Below, one piece after another: positions 32,990-43,405 of a stretch of 64,000 nt of DNA. Position 1 is the first letter of the stretch. Each line of letters starts with the position of its first letter. Position numbers and translations under genes: made by a program. The DNA comes from Gonapodya prolifera JEL478 (taxonomy: Eukaryota > Monoblepharomycota > Monoblepharidomycetes > Monoblepharidales > Gonapodyaceae). The notes beneath the pieces are model-generated. The model saw only the letters and a program-made list of their open reading frames with translations. It had not been told where the DNA came from and searched no databases. The DNA lies in assembly GCA_001574975.1 (NCBI GenBank), contig KQ965858.1, positions 1 through 64,000 of the forward strand. Direction: 5' to 3'.

Positions 32990-34692
32990 ATAGAGAAATC
33001 CCTTTTCGACCCGCATATTTTTTCGATTGGTCTCCCTAACGAATGGTCTGGTCACGAAATGATATCTTACTAGCGGTGAGCCAGTAGTGATACCTTGACT
33101 TCGATGCAGGGACTACGGTGGTGTAAATGTTGAATTTTGTGGTTTCGATTGTGCATCGGAACGATTTGTACACAAGCGATTTTGGGGCGATGTGCGAACT
33201 GTGGCACGGGTGCAGGGAGGCACTTGGACACCTCCGCCCAGTTTTCTTCGTCAAATATATTTGCACAATTCGTGGACGCGCACTCAACCTACAACGGTAT
33301 TCGATGATCCATTCGTGTATCTCATTCAAGGACCAAATGCGGATCGACGATGGATTGGAAAGCGGGGTGGACACTTGTGCCACGTCGATCCGGAACAGTC
33401 GCAACTGGAACGATCCTAGCACAATCCTATCGATATAATGAACTGGCCTTCACTGGAATGGTGGATTCACACCGTCCATGGTGGATTCACACTGTCCATG
33501 GTTGGTGATGTGGCGCCGATTGGCTTGAGGACGATAGCGTGATGAACATATTCGCAAAGAAGCATTGTCCTGGATAGATGTACACCGTGGACCAGTGTGC
33601 TCGCAAAATGGACGAGATTCCTGGAATTAGTTTCACTTATCGGATGGACGGATGCACACCTGCACCTCCCTTCAACTGAAGACACGATGGGCAACTGATA
33701 AATTCAGGTGTGTCTTCTATCGCGTTCCGCTCCTGCGAACACTGTCTCACTCCTTCAGCCACCCAGTTCTCCCGTGACATGCCTCGGGACGTCACCACCA
33801 CATCAGCAACCATTGCATGAATGAAATCTTCCTGTCTATCGCAGCCATCGCTTCACCGCGACATCCATTATGGGCGGGAGACGTTCTTATACGGATATAT
33901 CCGTGACCTTCGGCTGCTTTCCGGCCCTTTTCCGTGTGGGGGACCCGTTCTGGGCTGGACCCTATAATATCGCTTGCTACCTCATGACACTCCGTCCGAA
34001 CCTTTAGCATCGAGCTCCGGAAACATCGCGCAACGCGATCAATCAACTTAATGTGCGTCGATTAGACTTTCCGCGGAGTTTCATTGCAGCGTCGCGGTTC
34101 CTTTCGAGGCAGTCTCGTCGTGAGCGGAAGAAGGTTCGCCGACAATCGATGGAGCTTCATGACCGTCAAAGGACGGTGACATGCAAGCTGACGGTCGAAA
34201 AGAACTGTTTCTGGAGATTGCGCGTTGGATTCGGTTGCTATCATGCCTGGGAGGCCAAGCGGGAACTTTGACCATGCACTCGCCGCGTTCCATGAATGCT
34301 TTTCCCGGAAGCTGGATTACGCGACCCCGTCTATGGATTTTGTCCCTTGGTATTACAGGAAACGCGTTCTGGAGGCAGATTGGCGATTCTTCTCGTGAAG
34401 GATCGACCTCGGGGGTGGTCATTTGACAGAGCGTCGTGTTGACTCTTTTTTGTCTTGATCACCACACAGTCAAACCACTTGAGCCCCGGTATGAGGCCTC
34501 TTCCGGAGAGACGCTCTCCAACGCCAGATTCGTGGGAGACGGAAGTTGGAGGACTCAATGTTGAAGTTGCGTCAAGTGGTTCGGAGCAGGAACAGTCGGA
34601 CCATGACTCGAGGGAGTACGTGGAAACTGATGCGTTTCATTTTGCGTCTCCGTCCAAATTAATGACCAACGTATTGCAGAGGTCACGGGTCC
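32990..34692. other. Intergenic, 1.7 kb, with a 20-bp tandem duplication
   Basis: GTGGATTCACACCGTCCATG (33461-33480) is followed directly by a copy with one change (33481-33500). Several short frames are present (plus 33192-33419, minus 34081-34422, plus 34455-34769) with no domain. The last could hold an upstream exon of the SH3 gene, since it is Ser/Glu-rich like that protein's tail. Confidence 0.4.
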
Positions 34693-35950
34693 GTGCAGCC
34701 CACCCCTTCTACATTGCATCAAAGCGAAGCCCAATATGGAATCAACGTCACACCCCGCCAGCCAAATAATACCTCTTCACTCATTATCGAGTTTGCAAGC
34801 ATCTTCGTAGCGTGCTCTTTGTTGAGTACCGCATACGAGAACCACCTTGCAAGGAACTTTTCTCTGAGCACCGCGGTGGAGAACCTCCCAGCACAGATCT
34901 TTAGACTGATGACCGAAATCACGTCTCTCCGTGGAACGATCGATATTCTTACTTCCCAGTCCAACGTCCGTCGGCGTCCGAAGGCCAAGTTGGTCCACTG
35001 CCCCATGTACCCCATTGCGAATTACGAACCAGAGGAACGCGATGAGCTCGAGCTTGAAGTTGGCCAAGCCATCTTTGTTGAGTTTGAGTATTCGGACGGG
35101 TGGGGCTGGGTGAGTAATTTCCCCCAAAAAATTGGCTATTCGTGACAAGAATAACGTTTTCTTCTCTTAGGGTGAGAAGTGGGATAGACAGAAGAGGGGC
35201 TTTTTCCCACTCCGTTATGTGTCAGCAACTGTGACACCAATCATTCACGCCACGGTAGCTTTGGAGGAGCCAGGTACGGATTTCTCATTGCCGGAAGCAG
35301 TTCCGGATGACGAATCGATTCCGGATGATGAGTCGATACCCGATGATACAGTTTCACCTGCGGCGAGTGCAGTGCACTTCCCAGGAGCATTGGAACTAAG
35401 CACGTGGCCCAGGTTCCCCGAGGAAGGGGATGAACTTGGGACCCCTATCGCACTTTCATCCCCCATGGATGCTGGATCGCTCCCTCGTCCCGTGGCAGAG
35501 CCAAGTGAACTCGTAGCGCTACTTGATGCGACTGTGTCAGAAGTCAACGTTATTATCGACGGGGTTCCACCCACTGCGGAAGCAGTTTCTATCCCAGAGG
35601 ATACATCGGGTGGAAGCACCCATGCAGCTGATAAACGTGATGCAGAGAGTGTGGACGATCCCGACGAGAATGTTTCCTCCGCGGATTCTGTGATGGTGTT
35701 TGTGGTTTCAAGGGATCCTAGAACGCATACTGGACCGTCTGATGCAGCTGAGGAGGATATGGACGCGGACACCAACCCATCCTCACCACCAAGGAACACA
35801 GAATTGCTCCCATTACGTAATTCGGATGTCCTTCGTCGGGTTCATAGTGCACCGACCGTTTGGCCAAGCCACCGTACGAGCGCTGGTGCACCGGTGGGCC
35901 TTCTTTCGACCACTTTACCGTGCGTTACGTGCACGACTGTTCAGGCTTGA
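34693..35950 (+). CDS. SH3-domain protein with acidic disordered tail, 398 aa
   Basis: Two exons, 34693-35109 and 35171-35950 (GTGAGT...TTAG). The SH3 domain spans the junction at about residues 105-158: the ALYDY-like strand PMYPIANYEPEERDELELE, then SDGWGWGEKW after splicing and GFFPLRYV (the conserved W, G, P and Y). The first 100 residues contain a hydrophobic segment, IIEFASIFVACSLLS, that could be a membrane anchor. The tail of about 240 residues is Ser/Pro/Asp-rich with a VPDDESIPDDESIPDD repeat. SH3 domains bind proline motifs in actin, polarity or signalling proteins; the partner is unknown. The start is uncertain, as exons could exist upstream. Confidence 0.75.
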
Positions 35951-36540
35951 GAGAGCGCAACGGGAGAGGACTGTTGAGCACACTAGAGAATAGAGGGATG
36001 AGTGCGAATGGTTTTAATAATGGCGGAGCTTCGACAGCATTTTCAAGTTTCTTTGGGCGCACCTTTATCAAGAGCAGCAGCAAGAGCAGATCCACCCTTT
36101 TCTACCACTGAAACTTCCTATCACACTTACCCCTTTTTATGTAATCATTTTCCTTCCTCGAAGGGCTGGTGGGGGGGACACTAGAGCCCTTTTCGTATTT
36201 CGGTCGCCAGGTTTGCTTCCCTTCCCCATAGAGTGAAATAAAATTATATCTGTGCTACGCAATGACTTCATGCTTCCTGCCCTTTCTGGTGTTGTACCAT
36301 TACGCAGGTTGCTGATGTTAGGATGATGCGCTACGTCTGAATACTACATGACGAATGTAGTTATTTATAAAATGTCAGAAGGCCATGGAAAGGAAAGGAA
36401 CTTGGTAGAGTTCGACCGGGGTCCATGGAATTCTTCCGTGGCCGCAGTACCGTTACGAAATCCAGGATGAAACTGCCTTTTAAGTCTCAGTTTCGTTCCA
36501 TTGCTGCAAAGCGAAAACACATTCGAATCCGATCCATCAA
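35951..36540. other. Intergenic, nothing recognised
   Basis: 590 bases between the SH3 gene and the BAG gene; AT-rich 3' flank at 36100-36380, no gene. Confidence 0.55.
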
Positions 36541-38295
36541 ATGTTCTACTCTGGCTCTCCCCTCTACGCGTCGCCCGTCGCCCCCCTTGAGCAACTCCTG
36601 GGTTACTCTCGTCGCCCGTCGCCACCACAATCCTACTACGGCAACCCCCACGTTCGTCGCAGACAGCCATCCCCTTATGTTGGCGACTATCTCTACGCTC
36701 CGAGGGGCTACGTTTATGACGATGACGAAGAAGACTACGACGAGGGCTACGTCCCAGCTTTCCTTCCGAGCCCAAGGCAAATGCAGCATGCGCAGGAGCT
36801 AGCACGACAGCGGGCAGTGAGTTTCTTTTCACCCTTGACCTGTGGCACTGTTCTTGGAATGTGCGTGACTCACGTTGTTGTTTCCCATCTCCAGCTTCGC
36901 GAACAACAAATTCGCGAGGAAGAGGAGCGCCGCATGCGCTACCTCGAAGCCTTACGTCAACAGCGTCTTGAAGAGATCTACCGCCGCCAGCAGATCTTGG
37001 AGGAGCAGCAGCGTCGTGCCAGGAAGGGTGCCACCCACCCCCACGCTCATGTCGCACACGGGAAGCACACGGCACATCCCCAACACCCTCAGAAGTTTTA
37101 CCAATTCGCGACAGAGGACATGGATACGCCAATGCACTCGGTGTTCCCGCCTTCGCCAGACCTGCGCAAGCAGTCCCCACCACCAACCATCCCCGAGGAG
37201 CAAGTTGAACCACCTCGCGAAACTCGCACCGACACTCCTTCAGCGTCGCCATCCCCGAAACCCACCACTCCCACTCCAGTTGACCCCGATGTCCTCTCCG
37301 CCTCGGCAGCCACCATTCAACGCGCATACCGTCGTTACACTCTTCGTCGACAATTATCTCTCACCCTTCCTAAACTCGGGCAACTCCGCACCATCGCCGG
37401 AGACCTGGATCGTCTCACCTTCCTCCACCTCAAGGCTGCCCTGGGCGCCGATCGCGCTGCGAACGAGCCGGAGCGCAAGTTGGTGCTGGACACGGAAACG
37501 GGCGCCCCAGTCCCCGGTGTTCCAGAGAACAAGGCGTACCTGCTCATGGAAGATGGTCTTCTGAAGCTTTTGCTAAAGCTGGACGGAGTGGAGAGTGGCG
37601 GAATAGACGTCGTGAGAGAGGTGGGTTTGTTCGATTTGAACCTTGATTTGGAGACAGGAGCTAACTTTCTTCCTCTTCGTCTTTTTTTCCAGAAACGGAA
37701 ACAACTCGTCAAATCCGTGAATGTTGTCCTTGAACGTCTTGACGAACGTCGTGAGCGGGAGTGGAACGAGTCGAAGCGTGGTGCCAGTGCCACGAGCTCT
37801 GTCATAGTCGACGTCACTCCTGCTCCAGAGGTCACCGTCACGAACAACGACACCACGGAGGAGATGCACGATACCGACACACCCATGGAGACGGGCGAGG
37901 GAGAGCAGCAGAGCGTCGAGGAAGTCCTCGAAACTGGGAAGGAGGGCGAGGAGAAGATGGACGTGGACGAGGCTGAATTGACTGGGGAGGACGGACCAGC
38001 TGCGATGAAGACTGAAGAGCCGACGGTCGAGCAGTCTGCTGGGCCAACCACGACTCTTGCACCAGGCGACGGCATCGACACAACTTCATCCACTCTTCCC
38101 GCGGCACCATCGACACAACCCTCATCATCAGCGGCCTCTAACGCTGCGGATCTGGCTGCCGCTCCAGAGGATGAGCTGGACCCGGCGGACTTGGACTGGG
38201 TCCCACCAGATGTTGATGAGAAGCACCATGGGGTGGCGGGTTTGGTGGACAGAGAGGTCCTTGGAGTGGGGAGAGGCGCAGGTCTGGGGGCATAG
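36541..38295 (+). CDS. BAG-domain co-chaperone with IQ motif, 534 aa
   Basis: Three exons: 36541-36816, 36895-37620, 37693-38295. N-terminal Tyr/Pro-rich segment, then a long Arg/Glu/Gln coiled coil (REQQIREEEERRMRYLEALR), a Pro/Ser linker, an IQ motif AATIQRAYRRYTLRR (calmodulin-type site) directly before the BAG domain (DLDRLTFLHLKAALGAD ... KRKQLVKSVNVVLERLDER), and an acidic tail. An IQ next to a BAG is known from plant BAG5-7; BAG domains bind Hsp70 and act as nucleotide-exchange factors. Both introns (78 and 72 nt) are multiples of three and stop-free, so the unspliced frame stays open. The intron calls rest on clean GTGAGT/CCAG and GTGGGT/CCAG signals and on BAG helix continuity. Confidence 0.85.
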   Translation: MFYSGSPLYASPVAPLEQLLGYSRRPSPPQSYYGNPHVRRRQPSPYVGDYLYAPRGYVYDDDEEDYDEGYVPAFLPSPRQMQHAQELARQRAVSFFSPLTCGTVLGMCVTHVVVSHLQLREQQIREEEERRMRYLEALRQQRLEEIYRRQQILEEQQRRARKGATHPHAHVAHGKHTAHPQHPQKFYQFATEDMDTPMHSVFPPSPDLRKQSPPPTIPEEQVEPPRETRTDTPSASPSPKPTTPTPVDPDVLSASAATIQRAYRRYTLRRQLSLTLPKLGQLRTIAGDLDRLTFLHLKAALGADRAANEPERKLVLDTETGAPVPGVPENKAYLLMEDGLLKLLLKLDGVESGGIDVVREVGLFDLNLDLETGANFLPLRLFFQKRKQLVKSVNVVLERLDERREREWNESKRGASATSSVIVDVTPAPEVTVTNNDTTEEMHDTDTPMETGEGEQQSVEEVLETGKEGEEKMDVDEAELTGEDGPAAMKTEEPTVEQSAGPTTTLAPGDGIDTTSSTLPAAPSTQPSSSAASNAADLAAAPEDELDPADLDWVPPDVDEKHHGVAGLVDREVLGVGRGAGLGA

Positions 38296-38617
38296 TTGTT
38301 TCGTGGGAGTACATTTGCGATGCTGTTCTCTTCTTTGTACATAGCGTTTCGATATTTTTGAAATTTGATGAATGAAACGATAGATTGATTGATTCACCAA
38401 TTTCAAACAGTGCCGAACGAACCACGAAACACAAAGACCCTTTCATATCTTTGAATTGGTCAACTGGACGCCGGGAAAAAGGCAAAATCGTTTTGGGTGA
38501 ATTCTTGCCTTGGTCGGCATATAATATCTTCATCATCTTCGACTTTAATATAAAGAAATCTAGCTCTACCTCGTCAATAAATAGTGGGAGATGGTGTTGT
38601 GGGGTACCGCATCATAA
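38296..38617. other. Convergent 3' spacer
   Basis: 320 bases between the BAG gene and the MscS gene 3' ends; AT-rich, no gene. Confidence 0.6.
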
Positions 38618-41327
38618 TCATCTGGAGGAGACAGAAGCACCGAGCAGTTGTTGCAAATCCTTGCTAATAGATATTTCCGAGGTTGGTGGTGGTGTCGTTG
38701 GGAGGATCTGCAGCTCCTTCAGCAATTCTTTGATTTTGTGGATGAACTTATCTTTGCGTTGAGTCGCCTTTCCACCATCCTGGAAGTTGTCTGACAAACC
38801 AGCAACGTCAAACAGCCACACTTCGGAAGAAGGACTCGGTGAAGTCTCACCCCGATGGACAACACCGATAATAAGTTTGATGGTATACTTGGCACCATCC
38901 GCATCGAGCATAAGGACGTACGACGACCCATAGTCATGACGCTCTTTCTGTTATGTCAAAGCGATGGCGTATCTTGTAGTGCACGCGACGTCAGAAGCAA
39001 AAGTAGAAAGTACCTGAACCCAACTCTTCAACATCTCCCTCAGTTCCGCAACCTTCTTTACGTCCGTATCAAACGGTACATCCAAAGAAATGGATTGCGA
39101 CTGCGGGGCCGATCTTCGGACGTTGTAGATGAAGTTTTGGGACAAAATGTTGTTCGGAACGATCGCAGTCTGTTGGAAACGATTTCCAATGAGTCCCGAG
39201 CACAAGATGATTTAAAAGCTTTGAGCTCTACCAGGCCATCATCCTTTTTCAAAGTTGTAGTAAGAATATTCATCTCCATGACGGTGAACGTGAAGAACTT
39301 TCAAATGGTGTCGTAAGTGCCTCAAATGCATTCCAATCGGACGCTGATGCCCTTACAGTGCCCGACAGTTGGATCTGAATCAAGTCACCCACGTCATAAG
39401 GATGGGTAACGAACAGAAACACAACCGCCGTGAAAGTCGAACTCAGAGATGAACCTTTTTTTTTCTTGAGTGATAGTCGTGCTGAGCAAGAACAACTGTG
39501 AATACATACCAACAAAGTAGCTTGAGATCACAAGAAGGGTTGTGAGCTAGAAACAAATTCAATGGGAGTCGCAAAAATTGTCTAAAGCAACGGAAGGCTC
39601 ACTCACGGTAACGAACACAGATGAAAGGTCGACGCCGAAAACAAGAAGCCAGACAAAGAGGAGAATGAACACGGTCACCACGGTGAGTACCAAATTAAGC
39701 TTGGCCAGTGCCTTGTGCATGTCGGAAATGGATTTGGAGAGGTTCCGTCGTTCCTCAAAAATGTTGACAACGCTAGATCTCATTTCGCGTGCACTGATAC
39801 CCCCTTGACCATTTGTATCGAAGATTGCGAACGCTTTTTTAGCGACCCCGGGCTTATTGAACACCCGATAAAACTGCTCCACGCTGATTTCGGGCTTATC
39901 TTCTGGGCAAAGCCACTCGAAAATTTTGCGGGCCAATTTCCGCGCCTCGTCTCTTTCTGCGTCCACCTTCGCGATTCCCGAGGACGATGCTCCGCTTGTA
40001 GATTTTCCAGTGTCATCCAGTACCAAGTCTCCCGTTAACTTCACCAAATCCAAATCCACTGCAGGGAGGAACGTCTTGTAAAGTGGGCGAAGAGTTCTGT
40101 CCTCTCGAAGTTTTGTGACCGGATTTCCCAAGCTCGTGTTTAGTGCCTTGGGGGGTGCATCCACCGATTCCTTCTTTGGCAGTGATGTTGCCAAGTCGAG
40201 TCCTTCCAGGGTTATAACAGTTGCACTTTCCGTTCCAGTAAGAGTAGGTGCTTTGGGCTTCGCACGCTTCCGAGCTTCTCGCAAAGTATCAAGAACTGCA
40301 GAATCCATCAGCGTCTACATCAGTCACAATAATGAATGAAAAAAAAACAGGGATTCTTACCGTTCTCTGCGAATCGCAAGTTGGTTATTCTCTCACGAAA
40401 AGCAACCTCGTGAAACGAGCGGACAAACGAGTGGAACGCATAGCTCTTGAAGAAGAATGCGATCGCGCTGAACACGACCCCAAGAAAAATTCGAGTCAGA
40501 GTGTAGTTTGGACTGCAAGCGTCATCTTTGTTTAGGGCCGCGTTTTTGCACACTTTCCAAAGGCACGATTGGCGTTCCATAAAACTCAGGTAGTGAGGAT
40601 ACTCGGAGCTCACCTTGAGTCTGCAAAATCCAAATCCATATCCCATAATTGACGAGAGACCACATAGCCAATGTGACCCAGCCCTGCAAAGATTCCACTA
40701 ACTGGACGCGCTCCAAGTACCGCAGTCGTTTCATCCGCCACTTCCAAAGCTCGATAGCAAGATACACCAAAGAACGACAAACTCCCAAGGATAAAATTGT
40801 GATTCCCACGAACAGGCACCAGAGTGACAAGGCAACGTGCGAAATCTGCGTTTCTTCCGCAAATGCATACTTGGAGATGAGCGCGATTGGCAAAAGTATA
40901 AGGACCAGGATGGTATTGACGAATCTGTGGAGTGAAGTCGATCAGCCATGCTCCAGTCAACATGCTTCACATCCTCCCAAGAAACTCACAGCCATTGTCC
41001 TAGCGTCGACAAGCGATGCCAGAAAGGGAAGCACAGTTCGTCGCCCTCGATCTCATCGTCCCCAGTTTCTTCCGCGTGCTCTGGATCACCCTCGCTATTT
41101 TTGTCCCAATTGAATTCCTCTTCTTTCTCCTCGTTTGGCTGCGCTCCAAGCCGCATGGTCAATTTTTCGTCAGAGCTGTCCGTCGCCGATGCTCCAATCG
41201 TCCTGAATTTGCGTTGGGCGATGGGGTCGAAGTCTTCCGTGCTTGTGTCGTTTCGGTCCCGGTCTCCTACGATTGCGAGGCTGGCAAGCGCGAGTTCTTC
41301 TTCCAGTGCCTTGGATGGGCTCGCCAT
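38618..41327 (-). CDS. EF-hand MscS-family mechanosensitive channel, 718 aa
   Basis: Ten exons keep frame: 40990-41327, 40614-40924, 40361-40552, 39607-40295, 39510-39546, 39357-39454, 39232-39297, 39014-39169, 38851-38947, 38618-38790. In order: acidic N-terminus, several membrane helices (LVLILPIALISKYAF, LSLWCLFVGITILSL, WVTLAMWSLVNYGIWIW), an EF-hand FAIFDTNGQGGISAREM (about residue 370), further helices (LVLTVVTVFILLFVWLLVFG), the MscS pore and beta domain STFTAVVFLFVTHPYDVGD, IVPNNILSQNFIYNVRRS, and the alpha/beta C-domain ending NFQDGGKATQRKDKF. This is the layout of fungal Msy1/Msy2-type channels, which sit in ER or vacuolar membranes and link osmotic swelling to calcium. The EF loop has Gln where Asp, Asn or Ser is usual at position 5. 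Confidence 0.92.
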
Positions 41328-41645
41328 GTTGGATCGACAACGAGGGACGGGGAGAAGTTTGGCCTCGTTAACGCTTCAGTGCAGGTCAGGGCCATTCTCC
41401 CTCGCAAACCGAAGCATGTCAATTAGGGTAGCACAATTTCCCTTTTTGGACAAAAACAAGAATGCTATAACATTATTACATGAATGAGAAGCACCAATAT
41501 GGCTAGCTCATGTGGGGGTAGTCTCTATGTACAAAGGGGTTACTGCTAAAAAACAATGAAAGGCTCTGCATTATGCCGTCCGTTATCACGAAGGTTATCC
41601 AAGTCAGGCTTCTCCAGTTGCCACACATGCTCTCCACCACCACTT
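41328..41645. other. Intergenic, nothing recognised
   Basis: About 320 bases between the C2H2 factor's stop and the MscS start, same strand; AT-rich in the middle. It presumably holds the MscS promoter. Confidence 0.6.
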
Positions 41646-42788
41646 CTACTCTTGCAGATAGTCATCCCACCAAGCCGCTTCTCCCACACCAGAATCAAAT
41701 GTCGAAGTCGGAATGGTGAGGCTATGCTCCACAGCCGCCTGGGCGATGGGCTTTCTTATTTGAGGATACCGCCGTTCCAGCTGCTCCAAGTTGTTTCGAA
41801 GCATTTCCGCAAGCTGCACTTGGCCCTTCGCTCCCAGGAAGGTTGGCGGCGACAAGTTATGCGCAGGGACAGCCAACAGTCCAATATTCGCGGCCGACGT
41901 GTTTTCGAAGAAAAGGTCTCGGGGTTCCAGATTGTTTATCGGAGTCGGTGTGCCCAAGAAGAAGTCGTCCACGAAGCTTGGGGCAATCTGGGCATTGAGA
42001 GTTGGTGACGCCAGCATCACTGGTCCGGGAAGCTCCAGGCCTTCCAGCATTGGTATTGCAGGCACGGGTTCGAGTTCGGGTGTGTACGTGTACGGTGGGA
42101 GTGATGCCGCGACTACAGGAGACACAGAGCTCGAGCTGGCTGTGAGTGATGGCGACGGTAAGAACCTCGCTGATACACCAAAGAGAGGTGGCGACACTGA
42201 AGCCGATGGTGAGGGATACGGTGCCTGGCTCGCCCGGGATTCGCGACGCAAATTTCTTCGGGGAGTGGAGGATGAGAAAGCGTTCATTGCAGGCGCGACA
42301 GGGGTTCGGTTTCCTTGACATTTGCGCTCGTGGTTGTGGAGGCGGTCGGGACGTACGAAGCTGGAGTGGGTGCGCAGTCAGCTTCCGTAGGTCACGCGGA
42401 CGCAGTCGGCAGAATTGACTCACCCTTGCCTCACGCATCCACACCGACGACACGATGGGATCCCCGTGTGTGTAAGCTCATGTCTGTTGAGGTCGCCGCT
42501 TCGGTAGAATCCTTGGTTGCACCAACGGCAGATGTGCGTATGCTGGCGTTCGGGTTCGTGAATTTTCAGGTGTTCCTTCCCATTGAACTTTCTGTACGAC
42601 GATTCGGTAGAATGAGAAGAGAAAACAGATGGTTTTGTCAGAAAAACGGGAGCGACAATGCGAGGATGACAATGCGCAGCAAGGCAGAATCACCATGGCC
42701 ACCCTGGCAGAATGGATGCTCACCTTGTGAACTGTTGGTGACAGATGGGACAGACGAAAAGATTTGGAGAAACCTTGATGACGTCCAT
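41646..42788 (-). CDS. C2H2 zinc-finger transcription factor with three fingers, 315 aa
   Basis: Three exons: 42724-42788, 42424-42591, 41646-42360. The start is MDVIKVSPNLFVCPICHQQF. Finger 1 (CPICHQQF ... HLKIH) is cut by intron 1. Finger 2 is canonical C2H2 (CRWCNQGFYRSGDLNRHELTH) in exon 2. Finger 3 (CRRCGCV ... FVRPDRLHNHERKC) is cut by intron 2 and ends in Cys, making it C2HC. The rest is Ser/Pro-rich with a hydrophobic activation-like C-terminus. It is a likely nuclear DNA-binding regulator; the target is unknown. The two introns each fall inside a finger, so retention would destroy one. Confidence 0.82.
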
Positions 42789-43405
42789 TCCGCGATGCGT
42801 CAATCGAATTGATATTGTGTGAGAGGTGGGTGACCGAGATGAGCCAGCTGATAGGTTGCCTTAGGAGCAGCAAGATGCGGAGGTATCGACGGAGGTGGAG
42901 TGATGGCAAGACACTGCGCGCGTCTGGTGTGGAAAATGCAGGCTTTATGTGGGGCGAGAGTGGAAATGGGAATGTTCGGGCGAGTGACTTTATGTGTGCC
43001 TGCGGCCCGGCCGGCCAAGTGTGAGGTTGAGCTGAAACAAGAACGAGCTGAACACTTAGCCACACTTATGGTTGAGACTTAACTCGGCCAGCAAAAATTC
43101 GCATATTTATGCAGCTTTTTATCCACACGATTGGTCAATCCCGCCGACCAGTCAGGAGCAAGCTCGCAATCACCTCGATTCCATCCCGACCTGTCACCGA
43201 ATCGTTCTTATTGCTGGATAAATTTTATGAGTGCAAGACTGCGATGGAATTTGAAGAAAACGGATGCCAAGCATCCTGTCACACAAAAGCGCAGACGTGG
43301 CCACGACCCACAATTCAACCGAAGCACGTCGATGCATTTGCAATGAATTCTCCACTCCAACTACATGCACAGGGCTTATAGTGCCAAAAACAGCCGCAAG
43401 TTTAT
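42789..43405. other. Intergenic, nothing recognised
   Basis: About 600 bases between the ketosynthase stop and the C2H2 factor start, same strand. No repeat or gene seen. Confidence 0.55.

Noticed and set aside
36541-38295. BAG gene read as one uninterrupted 584-codon frame
   Set aside because: Two stretches carry clean donor and acceptor signals and interrupt a coiled coil and the BAG helix; they are better read as frame-neutral introns.
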